NCBI RefSeq assembly: GCF_026627505.1
Contig: NZ_JAPNLK010000039.1
Location: forward strand, 1-64,000
Source: Streptomyces sp. H27-H5
GTDB lineage: Bacteria; Actinomycetota; Actinomycetes; Streptomycetales; Streptomycetaceae
Direction: 5' to 3'
DNA: 64,000 nt
Shown: in pieces, positions 59,223-64,000 of the stretch
How positions within the stretch are numbered: the first letter of the stretch is position 1
Layout of the letters: each line of letters starts with the position of its first letter
The notes under the pieces: generated by a model
What the model was told of the DNA's origin: nothing
Database searches by the model: none
Seen by the model: only the letters and a program-made list of their open reading frames with translations
Made by a program: the position numbers and the translations under genes

Positions 59223-61183
59223 CCTCGGCGACCTCGACCACGAGCGCGGCCCCGGCCGGTCCGCTCGGGGCGCTGCCGGTGCCCGTGCTCGACGCCGGTT
59301 CCGCGACGGCGGCCGTGTCCGGCGCGGCCGTGGTCCTGTTGCCGCGGTGGACGCTCGGCCTCGCCGAGGAACTCAGCCGGCACGCGCTCGACCACCCCGT
59401 GGAGTTCGTACCGGTGCGCTTCGACGGGGCGCTGGCGGTGGTCGGGCCGGTGCTGCGGCCGGGCGCGGCGGCCTGCCTGTGCTGCGCCGAGTACCAGCGG
59501 CTGGCCACGGCGGGCGGCCGCGTGCCGTGGCGGAGCCCGACCCTGGAGCTGGCCGGCGTGCCCTCGCCGGCCCTGTCGGAGTCGCTGGGCGCCCTCGCGC
59601 TGGAGCTGCTGGAGCCGGCCGCCCCCGAAGGGACCGGACCCGGTGCGGAGTCGGGGACGGAACCGGGTGCCGGGTCGGCCGTCGTGTACGTCGTGCACCT
59701 CGGGCGCGGCACCTGGTCCACGCACCGGGTCCGCCCCGTCGGCGGCTGCGCGGTGTGTCACCCGCTGCCCGCGGACTCCGCGTCCGACGTCGCCCCGCTG
59801 CCGTCGGCCCCCCGGCCGCTCCCCGATCCGTACGTGCTGCGCGCGCCCAACCCGCTGACCGCGCCGGTGCGGCTGCGCGAGGCCCTGTACGACGAGCGGT
59901 TCGGGCCGGTGCGCGCGCTGTTCCGGTCCGAGGACTCGGCGTTCTGCCTGACCAGCGCGTTCGTGACCGACGGTCGTCTCGTGGACGACGGCGGGTACGG
60001 CCGGGCCCGGGACTTCGGCGACAGCGAGCGGATCGCGCTGTTCGAGAGCGTGGAGCGGTACACGGGCATGCGGCCGACCGGCCGGCGCACGGGGCTGCGC
60101 GCCTCCTTCGCGGAGTTGGGGCCCGAACGGGCCGTGGACCCGGAGCGGCTCGGCCTGCCCGACCCCGCCCACCACGGCCACCCGTCGTCGCCGACCGTGC
60201 CCTACACCCCGAACCTGGTCATGGACTGGGTGCACGGCTGGTCGCTCACCCGGCGGCGGCCGACGGCCGTCCCCGAGCACGTGGCGTACTGGGACGTTCC
60301 AGGCGCCGCCGACCGGCCCCGCGTGGTGTACGAGTCCTCGAACGGCTGCGGACTCGGCAACAGCCCCGAAGAGGCCGCGCTCTACGGGCTGTTCGAGGTG
60401 GCGGAGCGCGACGCGTTCCTGATGGCGTGGTACGCGGCGACGCCCCTGCGCCGGGTGCTGCCGCCGCCGGACGACCTGGACACCGCGCTGCTCGCGGACC
60501 GTGCGGCGCTGGCCGGCTACCGGCTCGTCCTCCTCGACGCGACGAACGACTTCGACGTCCCGGCCGTCGTGGCGGTCTGCCGGTACGAGGGCTCCCACCC
60601 GGACGCGCCCCGGATGTTCCTGGCGGCCGGCGCCCACCACGACCCGCGGGCGGCGATCCGCTCCGCGGTGGCCGAGGTCGTCACCAACGTGCTGGACGCG
60701 GGGCACCGCGCCCTGGCCGAGGGCGGCCCGCGCGATCCGCGGCGGCTCCGGCCGATGCTGGACCGGCCGGACCTGGTGGTGTCCCTGGACGACCACGTCG
60801 GCGTGAACACCCTGCCCGAGGCCGGCCCGCGCCTGGAGTTCCTGTTCGCCGACACCCCCCGGCTGTCGGTCGAGGAGGCCTGGCCGGGGGCCCCGGAACC
60901 GGTGGGTGACCTCGCCGACCTGCTCGGGGCGAGCGTGGAGCGGCTGTCCCGGGCCGGCCTGGAGGTGATCACCGTCGACCAGTCCGAACGGGGGCTGCGC
61001 CGGCGGCTCGGACTGCACGCGGTGAAGGTCGTCGTCCCGGGCGCCCTGCCGATGACCTTCGGGCACGTCAACCACCGCACCCGGGGGCTTCCCCGGCTGC
61101 TGGAGGTGCCGTACCGACTGGGGCGCACGGAAAGGCCGTTGCGCCCGGAGGACCTCGCGGTCCACCCGCACCCCTTCCCCTGA
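59219..61183 (+). CDS. lazE: YcaO cyclodehydratase (LazE-like)
   Basis: A 654-residue ATP-dependent cyclodehydratase that turns Cys and Ser of the core into azolines. An N-terminal domain bears zinc-type cysteines (AACLCCAEYQR, GCAVCHPLP). The YcaO core follows: SERIALFESVERYTG, ESSNGCGLGNSPEEAALYGLFEVAERDAFL (Glu residues for Mg-ATP), and a Pro-rich C-terminus ending HPHPFP, matching the PxPxP tail needed by azoline-forming YcaOs. ATG 59219 overlaps the LazD stop. Confidence 0.92.
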   Translation: MTSATSTTSAAPAGPLGALPVPVLDAGSATAAVSGAAVVLLPRWTLGLAEELSRHALDHPVEFVPVRFDGALAVVGPVLRPGAAACLCCAEYQRLATAGGRVPWRSPTLELAGVPSPALSESLGALALELLEPAAPEGTGPGAESGTEPGAGSAVVYVVHLGRGTWSTHRVRPVGGCAVCHPLPADSASDVAPLPSAPRPLPDPYVLRAPNPLTAPVRLREALYDERFGPVRALFRSEDSAFCLTSAFVTDGRLVDDGGYGRARDFGDSERIALFESVERYTGMRPTGRRTGLRASFAELGPERAVDPERLGLPDPAHHGHPSSPTVPYTPNLVMDWVHGWSLTRRRPTAVPEHVAYWDVPGAADRPRVVYESSNGCGLGNSPEEAALYGLFEVAERDAFLMAWYAATPLRRVLPPPDDLDTALLADRAALAGYRLVLLDATNDFDVPAVVAVCRYEGSHPDAPRMFLAAGAHHDPRAAIRSAVAEVVTNVLDAGHRALAEGGPRDPRRLRPMLDRPDLVVSLDDHVGVNTLPEAGPRLEFLFADTPRLSVEEAWPGAPEPVGDLADLLGASVERLSRAGLEVITVDQSERGLRRRLGLHAVKVVVPGALPMTFGHVNHRTRGLPRLLEVPYRLGRTERPLRPEDLAVHPHPFP

Positions 61184-61220
61184 CCCCACGACGGGCACGG
61201 GCCCACGACGAGGACCGCTG

Positions 61221-62960
61221 ATGACGACGATCGACACCTGGCAGAGCCACCACCTGTTCCTGCACTCCACCGCCGAGGAGGCCGACGCGTTCCTGTTGCG
61301 GGACGTGGCCCCCTTGCTGGACGGCCTGGTGGCGGCCGGGGAGGCCGGAGGGTGGTTCTTCATCCGCTACGGGGAGGACGGCCCGCACCTGCGGATCCGG
61401 GTGCACGGCGCGGACCCGGCCGCGGCGGCGCGGCTGCCGGAGGAGTTGGCGCGGGCCGCGAAGGAGGTGCCCTCGGTGCCGGGCCCGTGGCCGTCCGCCC
61501 ACGGGGAGGTGCGGTCCGTGCCGTACGTGCCCGAGACGGACCGGTACGGCGGCCCGCTCGCGCTGCCGGTCGCCGAGGACGTCTTCGGCGCCTCCACCGG
61601 GGTGGTCGTCGAAGCCCTGCGGGAGGTAAGGGGCGGGGGCGGCGCGACGCGGCTGGCGGTCGCGGCGGACCTGGCGCACGCGACGGCGTACGCGCTGGGC
61701 ATGGGCGAACTCGCCGCGGCGCGCTGGCTGCGCGGGCACGCGGCCGGTTGGCGGTGGGTCACCGAGGTGCCGCTGCTGCCGGGCGCCTCGGTACACGCCC
61801 GGGTCAACTCCGTGTACTCGGCGCAGCGTTCGACGCTGGGGCGGCGCGCGGCGGACCTGCGTCGGCGGCTCGCGGACGGCACGGCGACGCCCTGGCTGCT
61901 CCGGTGGACGGACCGGGTCCGGGAGGCCGATGCGACGCTGCGGGCCGGCGGGGGGCCGGAGGCCCCGTACGCCTGGGTGTGGGCGTCGCAGCTCCACATG
62001 CTGTTCAACCGGCTCGGCGTCACCCCCGACGAGGAGCGTGCGGTGTGCCGGCTGGTCGCCCGCACCCTGCTGGAGACGACGGACGCGCAGACGACGGCAT
62101 CGGGGACGACGGCCTCGGCGACGACGGACGAGCCGGTCGACTACTTCCCGTCCTCGCACACCGCGCCCGACTTCCGCTACCTGGAGCGCAGCAAGTTCCA
62201 GATCGGGCGCGGCGAGGACACGGCCCTGCGGCCGTCGGCGCCGCTCTCCCCGTCGGCGACCGGCCGGGCGGGGTGGGGAACGGCCGGGCCGGAGATCGCG
62301 CTGCCGACGGGTCCGCTGCCCGAGGTGTCGCTGCGCGAGGTCCTCGCGGGCCGGTCCTCGCTGCGCGGCGCGCTCACCGGGCCGCTCGACGCGGACACGC
62401 TGGGCGCGTTGCTGTGGCACTCCCTGTCCGAGAGCGGCCGCTCCGAGCAGCTCCTCGCGGACGGCTCGACCCGTTCCCTCGTCCACCGCCCCCACCCGAG
62501 CGCCGGCGCCCTGTACACCGCCCGGGTACGGCTGCTGGTCCTCGATACGGCCGGGGTCCCCGCGGGCACCTGGGAGTGCGTGCCGGAGTCGCGGACGCTG
62601 CGCCGCGTGGGGCCGGTCCCCCCGGTGGAGGCGATCAAGGCGCTGTCGACGTACCTGTCCCGTCCCGCGCCGGACCCGGACTGGATCGGCATCGACGACG
62701 CGCCGGTGGTCCTGGCCGTCTACGCGGACCTCGGCCTGCTGCGGCGCCGCTACGGTCTGCGCGCCCTGCGGCTGGCCCTGCTGGAGACCGGCCACCTGAC
62801 GCAGACGCTGCTGCTCACCGCGACGGCCCTGGGCCTGGCCGGGACCCCCCTCGGCGGCTTCCACGACGACCTGGCCCACGAACTCCTCGGCCTGGACGAC
62901 CTCGAACAGCCGCTGCAGTACCTGCTCCCCCTCGGCCGGCGGCCCGGGGCCGGAAGCTGA
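61221..62960 (+). CDS. lazF: Glutamate elimination / azoline dehydrogenase fusion (LazF-like)
   Basis: A 579-residue bifunctional enzyme. Residues 1 to about 290 are the elimination domain (SHHLFLHSTAEEADAFLLRDVAPLL, GGWFFIRYGEDGPHLRIRVHG), which removes glutamate from glutamylated Ser to give dehydroalanine. Residues about 330-579 are an FMN-dependent nitroreductase-like dehydrogenase that oxidises azolines to azoles (HPSAGALYTARVRLLVLD, YGLRALRLALLETGHLTQTLLLTATALGL). This fusion is a mark of the lactazole type. It ends the biosynthetic operon; a 37-bp gap precedes it. Confidence 0.9.
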   Translation: MTTIDTWQSHHLFLHSTAEEADAFLLRDVAPLLDGLVAAGEAGGWFFIRYGEDGPHLRIRVHGADPAAAARLPEELARAAKEVPSVPGPWPSAHGEVRSVPYVPETDRYGGPLALPVAEDVFGASTGVVVEALREVRGGGGATRLAVAADLAHATAYALGMGELAAARWLRGHAAGWRWVTEVPLLPGASVHARVNSVYSAQRSTLGRRAADLRRRLADGTATPWLLRWTDRVREADATLRAGGGPEAPYAWVWASQLHMLFNRLGVTPDEERAVCRLVARTLLETTDAQTTASGTTASATTDEPVDYFPSSHTAPDFRYLERSKFQIGRGEDTALRPSAPLSPSATGRAGWGTAGPEIALPTGPLPEVSLREVLAGRSSLRGALTGPLDADTLGALLWHSLSESGRSEQLLADGSTRSLVHRPHPSAGALYTARVRLLVLDTAGVPAGTWECVPESRTLRRVGPVPPVEAIKALSTYLSRPAPDPDWIGIDDAPVVLAVYADLGLLRRRYGLRALRLALLETGHLTQTLLLTATALGLAGTPLGGFHDDLAHELLGLDDLEQPLQYLLPLGRRPGAGS

Positions 62961-63035
62961 GCGCTGTCCCCACACCATCGGGGGAATCCCCCACCCGTCG
63001 TGCCGGGGACGGGTGGGACACGCGATACTGGCCCC

Positions 63036-63401
63036 ATGGTCCAGCTGTCCTCTCCCGTCCCGCCGGCACCGGTCGGCGAAGTGCTCCGCTCGCGGTACGC
63101 CGGCCGCCTGCCCGGCTCCCTCGCCGAGCTGACGGGGCCCGTGCGCGGGCCGGTGGCGCTGCCGCCGCATGTCGCGTGGTCCGGGCTGCGGACGTACGAC
63201 CTGGACCGCCCGCGCCAGCGGATGAGCCTGTACCGGACCGTCCTCGCCGAGGGCCGGCGCGAGGATCTGGTCGCCTTCCTGGAGCGGGACCTGCTGATCG
63301 CGCAGTGGCCCGTCCTGCGCACCCTGGTCAGCAGGCACGTCCGGCAGGTCTGGGAGGACCGCTTCCCCCAGCTCCCGACCCGGACCACCACGCTCGCGTG
63401 A
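63036..63401 (+). CDS. Unknown 121-residue protein coupled to a nucleotidyltransferase
   Basis: A small soluble protein with LPPHVAWSGLRTYDLDRPRQRMSLYRTVLAEGRREDLVAFLERDLLIAQWPVLRTLVSRHVRQVWEDRFP. Its stop overlaps the GTG of the AbiEii-type gene (GTGA). This pairing resembles two-gene toxin-antitoxin-like units of actinobacteria; here it would be the antitoxin-side or accessory protein. No HTH is obvious. It lies 75 bp after LazF and is probably outside the thiopeptide pathway. Confidence 0.65.
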   Translation: MVQLSSPVPPAPVGEVLRSRYAGRLPGSLAELTGPVRGPVALPPHVAWSGLRTYDLDRPRQRMSLYRTVLAEGRREDLVAFLERDLLIAQWPVLRTLVSRHVRQVWEDRFPQLPTRTTTLA

Positions 63402-64000
63402 ACCTCAGCGGGCTGCACCGCCGACTCCTCGCCGACGTCATCGCCATCGGTTCCCCGTACCCGCTCGTCCTCACGGGTGGTTACGCGGTGCAGGCCCATG
63501 GGCTCGTCGACCGGCTCAGCCAGGACCTCGACGTCGCCACCGAGAACCCGGCCCCCATGGAGGACATCGCCGCCGACCTGGTCCACGAGCTGACCAAGCG
63601 CGGCTGGGCCGTGGAGGTGGTCGCCGTGGACCCGCTCGCCGCCCGCCTCATGGTCACCGACCCCGCCGACGGCGCGCGGTGCGAGGTGGACGTCCTCAAG
63701 GAGAACCTCTGGTCCGCGCCCGAGGACACCGAGTACGGACCGGTCCTCGCCCTCGACGACGTGATCGGCACCAAGGTGCGCGCCCTGGCCGACCGGGGCG
63801 CACCGCGCGACCTCATCGACGTACAGGCGGCCCACCGCCTGCGCCGGCACGACCTGGGCGAACTGGAGCGTCTGGGCGCGCGGCACGGGCGCGACGAGTT
63901 CCGCCTCGACGACCTCCGGGACCGGCTGGCCGGCTCCGAGTGGTACGACGACGAGGAGTTCGCCGAGTACGGTCTCGACGCGGACGCCATCGCCGACCTG
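63398..64000 (+). CDS. AbiEii-type nucleotidyltransferase (3' end cut by window)
   Basis: The 201 visible residues open NLSGLHRRLLADVIAIGSPYPLVLTGGYAVQAHGLVDRLSQDLDVATEN. The GG loop followed by D-x-D (QDLDVA) is the polymerase-beta-type nucleotidyltransferase site of AbiEii/MenT-like toxins. CEVDVLKE supplies the third acid, and LDDVIGTKVRALADRGAPRDLIDV is the family's K-x-x-A-x-x-x-R-x-x-x-R-D-x-x-D helix. Relatives add nucleotides to tRNA or proteins and stop growth. The gene runs off the window. Confidence 0.8.
   Translation, partial: MNLSGLHRRLLADVIAIGSPYPLVLTGGYAVQAHGLVDRLSQDLDVATENPAPMEDIAADLVHELTKRGWAVEVVAVDPLAARLMVTDPADGARCEVDVLKENLWSAPEDTEYGPVLALDDVIGTKVRALADRGAPRDLIDVQAAHRLRRHDLGELERLGARHGRDEFRLDDLRDRLAGSEWYDDEEFAEYGLDADAIADL

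Overview
The window is high-GC actinobacterial DNA, almost certainly Streptomyces. The signs are GC-rich third codon positions, GTG starts, four-base ATGA/GTGA gene overlaps, a sortase of the TGHR type, a large LuxR-family ATPase regulator, and a lactazole-type thiopeptide locus. I see no tRNA, rRNA, CRISPR array or complete insertion sequence.

About 0.3-13.3 kb is ordinary accessory chromosome. It holds an FMN/F420-type oxidoreductase, a methyltransferase, a RibD/DHFR-like reductase, a GNAT acetyltransferase, a LAL regulator, a sortase, two alpha/beta hydrolases, a TetR regulator facing the second hydrolase, small unknown proteins and a lipoprotein. A 33-residue remnant of an aminoglycoside phosphotransferase lies near 7.9 kb.

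About 13.5-28.8 kb is a biosynthetic cluster with two divergent arms around an AT-richer 400-bp promoter region (19.7-20.1 kb). The left arm has DAHP synthase, an EhpF-like carboxylate adenylase, isochorismate synthase, a ferredoxin-reductase-type flavoprotein and a HisC-like aminotransferase. The right arm has a cyclase-family metallohydrolase, an aldehyde dehydrogenase-fold reductase, an unrecognised helical protein, two ATP-grasp ligases, an MFS exporter and a third, divergent ATP-grasp-like protein. Together they suggest that isochorismate is made, a carboxyl is activated and reduced to an aldehyde, a keto acid is transaminated, and amide bonds are formed without NRPS machinery. I cannot name the product.

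About 28.9-36.2 kb holds a GlcD-like flavoprotein, an ArsR-type regulator divergent from an MFS and a siderophore-interacting protein, and a large membrane glycosyltransferase. Strong hairpin terminators separate these units.

About 36.5-44.1 kb is a tightly coupled five-gene operon on the minus strand: PaaK-like adenylase, MFS, GNAT, LuxE-like acyl-protein synthetase, and a LuxC reductase fused to a second adenylase domain. No luciferase genes are present, so the aldehyde is probably a biosynthetic intermediate.

About 44.6-52.2 kb holds an amidase, a nitrate reductase fused to its own flavodoxin/FAD reductase, an aldo/keto reductase and a divergent TetR regulator with two matching 22-bp operators.

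About 52.6-63.0 kb is a lactazole-like thiopeptide cluster (lazA-F order). It has two tandem precursor genes sharing the 16-residue core SWGSCSCQGSSSCAQP but with different tails, then a glutamylating dehydratase, pyridine synthase, RRE protein, YcaO cyclodehydratase, and an elimination/dehydrogenase fusion. The window ends in an AbiEii-type nucleotidyltransferase preceded by a coupled small gene.
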